From Candidatus Kaiserbacteria bacterium (GTDB lineage: Bacteria > Patescibacteriota > Minisyncoccia > Phycocordibacterales > UBA2100): a stretch of 51,332 nt of DNA. The DNA is taken from positions 1-51,332 of the forward strand of contig JACROD010000018.1 in the NCBI GenBank assembly GCA_016214605.1, given 5' to 3'. Made by a program: the position numbers and the translations under genes. The notes under the pieces were generated by a model. That model saw only the letters and a program-made list of their open reading frames with translations, was not told the origin of the DNA and searched no databases. Numbering within the stretch: the first letter of the stretch is position 1; each line of letters begins with the position of its first letter. Below, in pieces: positions 1 through 8,041 of the stretch.

Positions 1-2
1 AA

Positions 3-125
3 ATCCTACAGATATTGAGCGTGTCGCTATTCGACAAAAACGGCTTGGTTGAGCTATTTTCCGAGCGCAAGCTACAAAACAACGTCAAGGGTTTTGAAAA
101 TATGGCTTCGTTGTTTGATTTTTAA
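3..125 (+). mobile_element. C-terminal fragment of an IS4-like transposase (ILQILSVSLFDKNGLVELFSERKLQNNVKGFENMASLFDF*)
   Basis: Open frame from the window edge to TAA at 123-125; tail resembles IS4-type transposase C-termini; IS-end repeat follows immediately. Confidence 0.55.
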
Positions 126-139
126 CGGGACACGAGTGG
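117..139 (+). repeat. IS-like end GATTTTTAACGGGACACGAGTGG
   Basis: Matches the reverse complement of 51193-51214 except for one T. Confidence 0.7.
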
Positions 140-207
140 TAAATAATAATGCTCACATTATACACGCGATGTACGTGTGTTTCTAATACGTCCACAAGAC
201 ACGCTAC

Positions 208-245
208 ATACACTAACCCTACGCACGTGCGTAAAGTTAGTGTAT
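208..245 (+). repeat. 38-bp palindrome, copy A (solo): ATACACTAA CCCTACGCAC GTGCGTAAAG TTAGTGTAT
   Basis: Read directly; perfect outer arms (13 bp when extended to 205-217/236-248) and 7-bp inner arms; same layout as 7926-7963 and 8607-8644. Confidence 0.9.
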
Positions 246-271
246 GTACATTCTTTATGAGGAGATTTTTA

Positions 272-505
272 TGAATCAAACCTCTTGTTGTACAAGATCA
301 CATCGGTCTCACCACAAGGGCATGGCCATTTTACTAAAGCGGCTTACCGCTAAGAAAAATTGATCTCAAGGAGCTACGGCACCGTGGTGCGCCAGATTTT
401 CTTGACGGTACCCCCGTCTTAGAAAATCCAGTGCAGATCGTACTCGATCTGCCAGAATTGAGCACAATTCTGCCTCTATGAGATACGGGAAGGTGCCCGC
501 CCGCG
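272..505 (-). pseudogene. Remnant of an FkbM methyltransferase 3' end, interrupted by a hairpin-rich insertion
   Basis: AGTFPYLIE and ETDVILYNKRFDS* segments match the C-terminus of the intact FkbM at 2682 (AGTFPYLIETDVILYNKKFES*), split by 311-473. Confidence 0.75.
311..473. repeat. 163-nt multi-hairpin insertion
   Basis: Hairpins 338-351, 379-390, 395-428, 433-452 and 453-472; CTC on both sides (308-310 and 474-476). Confidence 0.7.
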
Positions 506-1630
506 TTATGCCAGTAGGCCCGTAGCTGAAGCCTTGGTCACCACCTCGATCGAACTCCCGGGATACAGCTCGCCAAACCGCCGTGCTGCCAGCGCCACAG
601 ACCCATCCGACCACTTGCATTCATATCCGTACAATGCACCATCGCGATCCTCAATAAGATCGATCTCTTTCTGATCTGTCGTACGCCAGAAGTAGTGACT
701 CGCCGCGACACCCTCATTACTCAATCGTTTGATCCTCTCGACGATAAAATAGTTTTCAAAAAGAGCACCTACATCCTGCCGAATATCCATCGGATTGTGA
801 TTCTGCAAGATACTGTTGCGCATGCCGATATCGAGGAAATAAACTTTGTACCCCTTCCGTATCTCCTTGCCAGGGTTGCGCGAAAATGCGCGCAATCGTG
901 TGATGATAAACATCTTTTCGAGTATGTCGAGATATTTTGATATGGTCACCAGGCTCGTGTTGAGGTGATTGGCGAGTGAATGCGCCGATACCTCCGATCC
1001 AGTGCGGAGCGCAAGTAGTTTGAGCAGATCCACCAATACCTGCGGTTTGCGCACGCCTTCGAGCGCAAGTATGTCTTTGTAGAGGGCGTTTGCCTGCAAG
1101 CTTTCAAGATCAGCGGTCTTCTTGTCCTCGGGGGCACCGATGATGCCGGGGTAGAATCCGTAGCGAAGGAATATCTCGTACCGTTCATCAAACGCCGCAC
1201 GGCCGATAGTGCCGATGACTTCGGCGACCGATAGCGGGTATAGGATATATTCGCGCGTTCGCCCTGCCATTGATTCGGCGGTTTTCCGGGCGAGGTCAAA
1301 GCTCGACGAACCCGTCGCAATGATCTGCACCTCCGGATAACGATCATGAAATACCTTGAGCGTACGCCCGATATCGGGCACGTATTGCGCCTCATCGAAT
1401 ATGACCATGCGCGCGTCCCCGATGCGGGCCTTCACGACATCCGGATCGGGCACAAGAAAGTCGTGGACGGTACGCACCTGACAGTCAAAATAAAGTCCTC
1501 CTGCACCGTGTTCGGCAAGGATCTTCTTCGCAAGTGTCGTCTTACCTACCTGCCGTGCACCATAAATAATGATCACCTTTCCGTGATGCAGATCGGAGAC
1601 GATTCGTGGCTCAATAGCGCGCTTATACAT
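506..1630 (-). CDS. AAA+ ATPase, AAA_14/DUF4143 type
   Basis: Walker A GARQVGKTTLAKK, Walker B MVIFDEAQ, C-terminal EIDLIEDRDGALYGYECKW nuclease-like motif. Confidence 0.85.
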   Translation of the reverse strand: MYKRAIEPRIVSDLHHGKVIIIYGARQVGKTTLAKKILAEHGAGGLYFDCQVRTVHDFLVPDPDVVKARIGDARMVIFDEAQYVPDIGRTLKVFHDRYPEVQIIATGSSSFDLARKTAESMAGRTREYILYPLSVAEVIGTIGRAAFDERYEIFLRYGFYPGIIGAPEDKKTADLESLQANALYKDILALEGVRKPQVLVDLLKLLALRTGSEVSAHSLANHLNTSLVTISKYLDILEKMFIITRLRAFSRNPGKEIRKGYKVYFLDIGMRNSILQNHNPMDIRQDVGALFENYFIVERIKRLSNEGVAASHYFWRTTDQKEIDLIEDRDGALYGYECKWSDGSVALAARRFGELYPGSSIEVVTKASATGLLA

Positions 1631-1739
1631 ATATATACCTTATTCCTAAACTATGCTTCAGGAAAAGTATACCAAAAACTAAACCAGGCGCAAGGTTTGG
1701 CTATATAATAACAAAAACTCACTTATCAACCCCTCAGCC

Positions 1740-1765
1740 TGCCGAAAAGTCACGACTTTTCGGCA
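1740..1765. other. Perfect 12-bp inverted repeat TGCCGAAAAGTC-AC-GACTTTTCGGCA
   Basis: Read directly; lies between divergent genes. Confidence 0.8.
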
Positions 1766-1832
1766 TTTCGCTGTAGAATAGTCATGCTACGGGGTGCCTT
1801 TGTTGGCGTGGATTTTATGCTATTATGTGGAT

Positions 1833-2231
1833 ATGAAGTCAATTAACGCAGAGGTGCTGAAGGGTCTCGCCGAGAAACACGGACTTTCACTCGTGGTGCT
1901 TTTTGGTTCGCAGGCCACCGGCAAGACCCATGCGGGATCCGACACAGATATCGCCTTCTTTTCGATACAACCCAAAAACATGCTCGAGATCGCCGAGATG
2001 CAAATGGAGTTTACGGAAAAGCTCCGGATCAAAGACCTTGAGCTCGTGGACCTCGCCGGCAAAGCTCCCCTCTTTCTCAAGCAAGTGGCGGATCAAGGGA
2101 TCGTCCTATACGAGAAAGATCCGAGCGTGTTTGATGAATTCCAGATCTACGCATTCAAGCGTTATGTCGAGGCGAAACCGCTCTATGCCATGCGAGAAGC
2201 GGCGCTTCACAAGTACCTGCAGACAGTATGA
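1833..2231 (+). CDS. MNT-type minimal nucleotidyltransferase (MntA-like antitoxin)
   Basis: GSQATGKTHAGSDTDIAFF motif; 4-nt overlap with HEPN gene; extended -10 TGCTATTAT just upstream. Confidence 0.85.
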   Translation: MKSINAEVLKGLAEKHGLSLVVLFGSQATGKTHAGSDTDIAFFSIQPKNMLEIAEMQMEFTEKLRIKDLELVDLAGKAPLFLKQVADQGIVLYEKDPSVFDEFQIYAFKRYVEAKPLYAMREAALHKYLQTV

Positions 2232-2647
2232 TCAGCCACGAGGTCGTCATCAATAAGCTGGTCGCCGTCAAAGATTACCTCGGCGAGCTTCAGCCACTCC
2301 TTCAAAGAGAGTCGCGCGAGATCATCGACGACAGTGTCGTGCTCCATGCCATTGAACGCCTTTTCCAGCTCATAGTCGATACGTCTATCGATATCAATAC
2401 CTACATCATCGGTGAGTCGGGCTTCAATGTACCCGAAGATTATCAAAGTACATTTATCACGCTCGGGGAACACGGCGTGATCCCGACGGACTTTGCACGC
2501 AAGATCGCGCCTTCTGTCGGGCTACGTAATCAGATCGTGCACAAATACGGCAAAGTCGATCTGAAATTCATGGTGGATCAGATCAAGGGAGAGATCGGAG
2601 ATTATGCGCAATACCTAAAGCACATAGACGAATTTCTCAAGAAATAG
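2228..2647 (+). CDS. HEPN-domain toxin (HepT/DUF86-like)
   Basis: RNQIVHKY (Rx4HxY) motif; coupled to MNT gene. Confidence 0.85.
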   Translation: MISHEVVINKLVAVKDYLGELQPLLQRESREIIDDSVVLHAIERLFQLIVDTSIDINTYIIGESGFNVPEDYQSTFITLGEHGVIPTDFARKIAPSVGLRNQIVHKYGKVDLKFMVDQIKGEIGDYAQYLKHIDEFLKK

Positions 2648-2681
2648 TCTGGTTGCGCGATCCCTGTAATTACAAGATCCA

Positions 2682-3476
2682 CTAGGACTCAAACTTCTTG
2701 TTGTACAAGATCACATCAGTCTCTATGAGGTATGGGAAGGTACCGGCGTTGTTGGGGACGAAGGTGCTGAGCTCGAAGCCTTTGGAGCGATAAAAGGCGA
2801 TCACCTCGGTATAATCGGGGATCCCCTCGTAGAGCTTCTTGATCGAAAGCTCGCTCTGGATCCCGACAAAATGCTCGAGTATCCCCTCTGATCCCTGTGC
2901 GATCGCGAGGTCGCTCCCCTGGGTGTCCATCTTGAGATACGGGCGCTTGAAGCCGAGCTTGGCCTGGTATTTGTCGTACATCTCCTTGAGTGTCACGGTC
3001 TTGACAGGGATCTCGGTGACGAGCGTGTTGCTCTTCTTGAGTGTATTGCCAGCCTCTTTGTCAGAGGGCATGTTGAGCGAGCTGAACTGATCGATCGCCA
3101 TGACCTTGAAGGTCGTATCGCGCGCGGTGCTATCGAGCGCGACCGCCTCGACAAACCAATTGGGATCCTTCTTGGCATTCTTGCGAAGCTTCTCGAGGGC
3201 CCGCGGGACCGGCTCGAAAGAAATGATCGGGCCCTTGTATCCGGTGCGGCGGAGCATCATCGCGTACTGGCCTTCATTGGCTCCCACATCAAAGACGCAG
3301 TCCACCCGGTAGTGCGGGAGGAATCGCTTGAGGTGCACTTGCTCAAAGATCACGCCGATGCGGCGCGGCTTCATGATACGGACGCCAAAGACCCGCTCGA
3401 CGATCGGAGCGTCGAAGATCACTTCGGTATAGTTCACATGTTTGAGCTTGTTGATGATTTTCTTGAGAGTGTTCAT
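2682..3476 (-). CDS. FkbM family methyltransferase
   Basis: DCVFDVGANEGQYAMMLRRTGYKGPIISFEP...LKMDTQGSDL. Confidence 0.9.
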   Translation of the reverse strand: MNTLKKIINKLKHVNYTEVIFDAPIVERVFGVRIMKPRRIGVIFEQVHLKRFLPHYRVDCVFDVGANEGQYAMMLRRTGYKGPIISFEPVPRALEKLRKNAKKDPNWFVEAVALDSTARDTTFKVMAIDQFSSLNMPSDKEAGNTLKKSNTLVTEIPVKTVTLKEMYDKYQAKLGFKRPYLKMDTQGSDLAIAQGSEGILEHFVGIQSELSIKKLYEGIPDYTEVIAFYRSKGFELSTFVPNNAGTFPYLIETDVILYNKKFES

Positions 3477-3503
3477 GGCTATGAATCGAATGGGGTGTGG
3501 CAA

Positions 3504-5150
3504 TTAATTAGACACTGTGAATGTCCCATTCGACGTAAACGTATGAATCGTATAATCACCGAGCGTTGTAACAACTCCACCAGTGGCGTTCACAGATCCC
3601 GTAGGATATCGAATGATCACAACACCTGAGCCCCCTGCTCCACCTGATGCTCCGAATCCATTCGCGCCACCTCCGCCGCCACCTGTATTCGGTGTTCCTG
3701 CACCACCTGTACCAGTGGTATTAAGGGGCGCTCCATTACCTCCACCACCATAACCTCCATTAGCAGTAGCGGTCCCATCGGCCACACTACCGGCTCCCCC
3801 GCCAGCGAGATAGTACGTTCCTGATACATTTTCACCCACCGTAGAACCCGTGATTGGATTTACAATACCTACACCTCCATTAGCATTGTAGATACCGCCG
3901 GTGCCCGGAGTATCCCCGACACCACCGGCCCCGCCGCCACCGCCACTATATCCACCCACCCCAGTACCACCCCCGTATCCTTCACTTCCAATCGGACTGC
4001 CGCCTGAGTTCACGAGGAACCCTCCTCCGCCCCCTGATCCACCGTCACCTCCAAGCGCTGCTCCTCCTACGGAGTTAGTACCATTTCCTCCCGCACCTCC
4101 GCCATGCGCAATTATCGAACCAAAAACAGAATCGCTGCCTGTTGTATGTGCAGCACCTCCAGCTCCGACTGTAACCGTATATGATCCTGTTGTTACAGCA
4201 TAACTACTTCCTGTTTTAACACCACCTGCCCCTCCTCCACCGGTCCCGTTACCACCATCATTGGTCTGACTAATACCACCTCCCCCTCCTCCCGCAACTA
4301 CCAGATAGTCAACGAGATTCGCGGAGGCTGTACTCGTGGCATATTTGAGCGCGTAAGATCCAAGATAAAATCCATCCACGTCTTTCACAAAATTAATCAC
4401 GTCTTTTCCATTTGTAGTTGTTGTTACGGATGGCTTTGCGCCGCTATTCGGCCATTGAATATCGGATGGCCAGTTTGTGTGCCAACCACCGGTACTGTCT
4501 TGTTTAAGAATGAGTTTGTACACGCCGCCTGCCTGTCCACCTGTGAATGTCAGCGTAGTACTGGCAGTAAGGGTGAATGATTGCACATTGCCATTGTTCC
4601 AATTGATCGTAGAGGACGTAGCTGTCACCAATCTACTATAGATTGCACCAGATACGTCGAGTGCATGTGCGGGAGTTGAATTACCAACGCCTACATTGCC
4701 AGAAGATTTGACATACAAAGCAGGTAATCCTCCGGATGTGGCGACATTGAGCAGATCGAGACTACCCGATCCTTTGATATTCACTTTTGCGGCGGTCGCT
4801 GTGCCGCCAATACTCAAAATGCTGTCGGTATTATTCCAATAAAGCTGACCGTTATCCTGAGCGAAGACCCCTCCCCAGATGAATGGTATTGATCCTTCGG
4901 TAAATGAGGTCGCGCCAGTGCCTCCTTGCGCCAAAAGCCATGGAGTCGCATCCCACTGGAATGTGTGTGTGTTTGAAGCACTGACAATCTTCATATGCAT
5001 CGTGGTCGTAGACGCGGTCGTTGTGGCTAGGGTCTGCGCGGTGCCACTCTGGCCATTTATACTTAATACCACGGCAGATGCGCTGCTCGGCACCACTACA
5101 AGGACCAATGCCGCGATCCCAGAAACAAGGAGTCCATTGAATTTGTTCAT
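3504..5150 (-). CDS. Secreted glycine-rich surface-type protein
   Basis: Signal peptide MNKFNGLLVSGIAALVLVVVPSSASA; fiber-like VGVGNSTPAHALDVSGAIYS; long Gly-rich domain (YLVVAGGGGGG...). Confidence 0.8.
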   Translation of the reverse strand: MNKFNGLLVSGIAALVLVVVPSSASAVVLSINGQSGTAQTLATTTASTTTMHMKIVSASNTHTFQWDATPWLLAQGGTGATSFTEGSIPFIWGGVFAQDNGQLYWNNTDSILSIGGTATAAKVNIKGSGSLDLLNVATSGGLPALYVKSSGNVGVGNSTPAHALDVSGAIYSRLVTATSSTINWNNGNVQSFTLTASTTLTFTGGQAGGVYKLILKQDSTGGWHTNWPSDIQWPNSGAKPSVTTTTNGKDVINFVKDVDGFYLGSYALKYATSTASANLVDYLVVAGGGGGGISQTNDGGNGTGGGGAGGVKTGSSYAVTTGSYTVTVGAGGAAHTTGSDSVFGSIIAHGGGAGGNGTNSVGGAALGGDGGSGGGGGFLVNSGGSPIGSEGYGGGTGVGGYSGGGGGAGGVGDTPGTGGIYNANGGVGIVNPITGSTVGENVSGTYYLAGGGAGSVADGTATANGGYGGGGNGAPLNTTGTGGAGTPNTGGGGGGANGFGASGGAGGSGVVIIRYPTGSVNATGGVVTTLGDYTIHTFTSNGTFTVSN

Positions 5151-5180
5151 GTAAAAATAGAAGCAAATAATAATGCCTAC

Positions 5181-5186
5181 ATTATA
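5181..5186 (-). promoter_or_regulatory. Extended -10 (TGTATAAT) for the glycine-rich gene; flank repeated at 142-172
   Basis: AAATAATAATGCCTACATTATACACT; near copy AAATAATAATGCTCACATTATACACG at the left end. Confidence 0.6.
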
Positions 5187-5254
5187 CACTCAGAAAAATC
5201 ATTCCAACAATACAAGTGGGTGTGATATTATACAAACACAACAAGAAAGCACTT

Positions 5255-5959
5255 ATGAAAAACATAATCAAGACTATCGGTCGTCGGCTCGGAGTGAAGA
5301 TACTTAAGATTGATACTCCCATGCGCTCATTGGACATGGGGTTGGAGAAACTGTCTCGGATTATCACTCCTTCGCATGTGATCGATGTAGGCGTCGACTA
5401 CGGCTCGCCTGAATTGTATGCGACCTTCCCCCCTACCAAACACAAATACATCCTCATAGAAGCCGACCCGGCCAATGCGGAGCGACTAAAAAAGATCGAA
5501 CAGTCTCTCGGCCATGGTGCACGATCTGCAAATGTCTTTTGCGGACCGGAAGAAGGCAGTGTCACTCTGTATACCTATGACAATCATGCATATTCGACTG
5601 CATACAAATCGGATTATCTGAGTGATCACAAACCAGTACAAGTACCCGTAAAAACACTTGATTCTATAGTACAGCCCGAGATCGATTCGGGCGCATCTTT
5701 CTTGCTCAAGATCGACGTCGAAGGCGCCGAGATGGATGTATTGCGCGGTGCGACCGAAACCCTCAAGAAATGCGTCGCTGTGGTCACCGAATTATCGGTC
5801 TCACGAAAATACGAGGGCGGAGCGGAATTGGGCGATGTGGTCTCCTACCTGCGCGATCAGGGATTCTCGGTCTACGACCTGTGCTCAGGCTTCGACCGCG
5901 ATGACAAACTCTACCAACTCGATGCAATATTTGTGCGGACCGACGCGGATTTTCGGTAG
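5255..5959 (+). CDS. FkbM family methyltransferase
   Basis: HVIDVGVDYGSPELYATFPPTKHKYILIEADPANAERL...LLKIDVEGAEMDVLRGA. Confidence 0.85.
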   Translation: MKNIIKTIGRRLGVKILKIDTPMRSLDMGLEKLSRIITPSHVIDVGVDYGSPELYATFPPTKHKYILIEADPANAERLKKIEQSLGHGARSANVFCGPEEGSVTLYTYDNHAYSTAYKSDYLSDHKPVQVPVKTLDSIVQPEIDSGASFLLKIDVEGAEMDVLRGATETLKKCVAVVTELSVSRKYEGGAELGDVVSYLRDQGFSVYDLCSGFDRDDKLYQLDAIFVRTDADFR

Positions 5960-5964
5960 AATTA

Positions 5965-6013
5965 ACTAAACCGCGCCACGATCCACGCCACACGGGCGGA
6001 CCAGCTGTATTTC
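5965..6013 (-). pseudogene. Short remnant of a family 4 glycosyltransferase C-terminus (KYSWSARVAWIVARF*)
   Basis: Resembles the C-terminus of the intact GT at 6663 (HSWAARVDRITSLF*); no upstream body. Confidence 0.5.
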
Positions 6014-6043
6014 CGAGCTACTTTGTGTGGTATAATTGTTTTT

Positions 6044-6325
6044 ATGGTAAAAGCTGAAATTCAATCAAAAATAGTGCCTATTTTGGAACGCGCCCATGTG
6101 CGGAAGGCGGCGATATTTGGCTCAACAGCGCGCGGAGACGATACCTCTGCAAGCGATGTCGATATTCTCATAGAAATGCCGCGGCCGTACAGTTTGTTTT
6201 CATTTTTGACGATCAAAAACGACCTCGAAGATTCGCTCCAAAAAAAAGTCGACCTGATCGAATATGGGACGGTCAAATCTGCGCTTCGAGAACGGATCCT
6301 CAACGATGCCGTCGATATTCTATGA
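6044..6325 (+). CDS. MNT-type minimal nucleotidyltransferase (MntA-like antitoxin), second copy
   Basis: GSTARGDDTSASDVDILIEM; extended -10 TGGTATAAT just upstream. Confidence 0.9.
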   Translation: MVKAEIQSKIVPILERAHVRKAAIFGSTARGDDTSASDVDILIEMPRPYSLFSFLTIKNDLEDSLQKKVDLIEYGTVKSALRERILNDAVDIL

Positions 6326-6666
6326 CTTCCGCTCCTCGCGATGTAAACGTGTATCTCGACGACATCATTACCGCGATCACGCGCATCGAGACATATGTCG
6401 AGGGATTGAACATCGATCAATTTCGTGCCGACTCAAAGACCACCGATGCCGTCGTGAGGAACCTGGAGATCATCGGTGAAGCCGCAAAGAAGATCCCCGA
6501 CGAAATACGCACGGCACATCCGCATATCCAATGGCGTCCGGCCGCCGCGATGCGTGATTTTCTTATTCACGATTATCCATCCGTCGATATCGACGCCGTT
6601 TGGAACACCATCAAAAGTGACTTGCCTGTTTTACGAACAGGGATCGAAGAAATGCGGCGGGGCTAA
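6322..6666 (+). CDS. HEPN-domain toxin (HepT/DUF86), second copy
   Basis: RDFLIHDY (Rx4HxY); overlaps the MNT gene by 4 nt. Confidence 0.9.
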   Translation: MTSAPRDVNVYLDDIITAITRIETYVEGLNIDQFRADSKTTDAVVRNLEIIGEAAKKIPDEIRTAHPHIQWRPAAAMRDFLIHDYPSVDIDAVWNTIKSDLPVLRTGIEEMRRG

Positions 6667-7784
6667 AATAGGCTTGTGATCCGGTCTACACGAGCGGCCC
6701 AGCTGTGGGCTTGGGCTGATCGGAGATTTCTCTCCATGGTGTTTGGATTGGGCTCGGTGATCGCTCGCTCGGTCGCTCGGGCGAGACTCTCGGCATCGTC
6801 GGGCTCGTACCAGATGGCATCCGACTCTCCGATGATACTCGTGAGCGCAGGGGTATGGGAGGCGACGATGGGGCGGCGAGCGGCCATATATTCATAGACC
6901 TTCATCGGCGCGGTGTGGCGATATGACTGGTCATTGTGCTTGGTGCCGAGGATGAGCAGTGTGTCGGCGGCGGCGAGCCACAGGGGCACGTCGCTCGGCT
7001 CGCACTCGCCTGCAATGTGGAGATTGGCCGGGAGTGAGGTCCGCCCGGTGACCTTGGTAAATACTTCGGTCGTATCCCCCACCACGTACCAATCCAGCGC
7101 AGGTGCCTGCTTTGCGGCATCGACGAGGATATCGAGACCTTTCCATTCGTAGAATCGCCCCACGTAGAGTGCGATCTTTTTGTCTTGCGGAATATGAAGT
7201 CGCTTTCGCACTTCCCCCTGCGAAGAAGCATGAGCAAAGAGATCAAGGTCGACACCATTGGGCTCGATGATGGTCTTGTCTGATGAAATATCAAATCGAT
7301 CACACAGTGCATCTCGAATCTGCGTATTGGTCACCACAAGCAACTTCACGTGCTTGAAGAAAAATCGCGTGAATATATTGCATGGCTTGATATCATGCAT
7401 CTCGGCCACGACAGGAAACCCGAGGAGCGGGAGTAACGAAAAAGAAAACGTATCCATGTCTATTGTGTACACAATGCACCCCTCTCCTCGCATACGCTTC
7501 CACAGCAGATAGATACTGCTCGTGATGATAAATACGCACGAGCTGATAAAAAATGGGATGCGGCCGGAAGCATACAGGTCGAGCCCGGGAAGGATCGTGG
7601 TCGGTATATCGACGCGGAGTTTGTAGGCATCCTTGAGTGTCGCGATCGACGAGGCGTGCGTGCGCGGGATCACAAGCTCCAGATCGATCTCCGCTTCGAC
7701 AAAAGCCTCGCACATCTTGGCGACCTGTATGCCATAAGCCTTTTTGTTGGGCAGGCGCGCATTTACTATGTAAACGATTTTCAT
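6663..7784 (-). CDS. Family 4 glycosyltransferase
   Basis: IEPNGVDLDLF, KIALYVGRFYEWKGLDILVDA, MKVYEYMAARRPIVAS. Confidence 0.9.
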   Translation of the reverse strand: MKIVYIVNARLPNKKAYGIQVAKMCEAFVEAEIDLELVIPRTHASSIATLKDAYKLRVDIPTTILPGLDLYASGRIPFFISSCVFIITSSIYLLWKRMRGEGCIVYTIDMDTFSFSLLPLLGFPVVAEMHDIKPCNIFTRFFFKHVKLLVVTNTQIRDALCDRFDISSDKTIIEPNGVDLDLFAHASSQGEVRKRLHIPQDKKIALYVGRFYEWKGLDILVDAAKQAPALDWYVVGDTTEVFTKVTGRTSLPANLHIAGECEPSDVPLWLAAADTLLILGTKHNDQSYRHTAPMKVYEYMAARRPIVASHTPALTSIIGESDAIWYEPDDAESLARATERAITEPNPNTMERNLRSAQAHSWAARVDRITSLF

Positions 7785-7847
7785 ATTTCAATTGACCTTT
7801 TGTGGATACCTAAATATCATACACATACATTTGGCATTAGCCACGTC

Positions 7848-7868
7848 CCCTTCGCCGCAAGCGAAGGG
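7848..7868. repeat. Perfect hairpin CCCTTCGC-CGCAA-GCGAAGGG
   Basis: Read directly. Confidence 0.8.
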
Positions 7869-7925
7869 ATTTGCTTTTTACCTCCACACCCCTACTCATC
7901 AGCTCCACACCCACTCTTCTGATCT

Positions 7926-7963
7926 ATACACTAATTTTGCGCGGTCGCGTAAAGTTAGTGTAT
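7926..7963 (+). repeat. 38-bp palindrome, copy B: ATACACTAA TTTTGCGCGG TCGCGTAAAG TTAGTGTAT
   Basis: Read directly; shares CGTAAAGTTAGTGTATG with copy A. Confidence 0.9.
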
Positions 7964-7995
7964 GCGATATTTGCTGCAAAATTACAGTCTTTGCA

Positions 7996-8040
7996 GTACT
8001 TACGACACTTATGATACTTGTGATGTTCGTGGCACTTGCA
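7996..8040 (+). repeat. Five tandem 9-bp units, consensus about RYACTTRYG
   Basis: gtacttacg acacttatg atacttgtg atgttcgtg gcacttgca. Confidence 0.75.
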
Positions 8041-8041
8041 A

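Noticed and set aside
366-620. 84-aa minus ORF
   Set aside because: Out-of-frame reading through the ATPase 3' end into the FkbM remnant and hairpin insertion
3901-4203. Proline-rich 100-aa ORF
   Set aside because: Antisense of the glycine-rich repeat region (Gly codons read as Pro)
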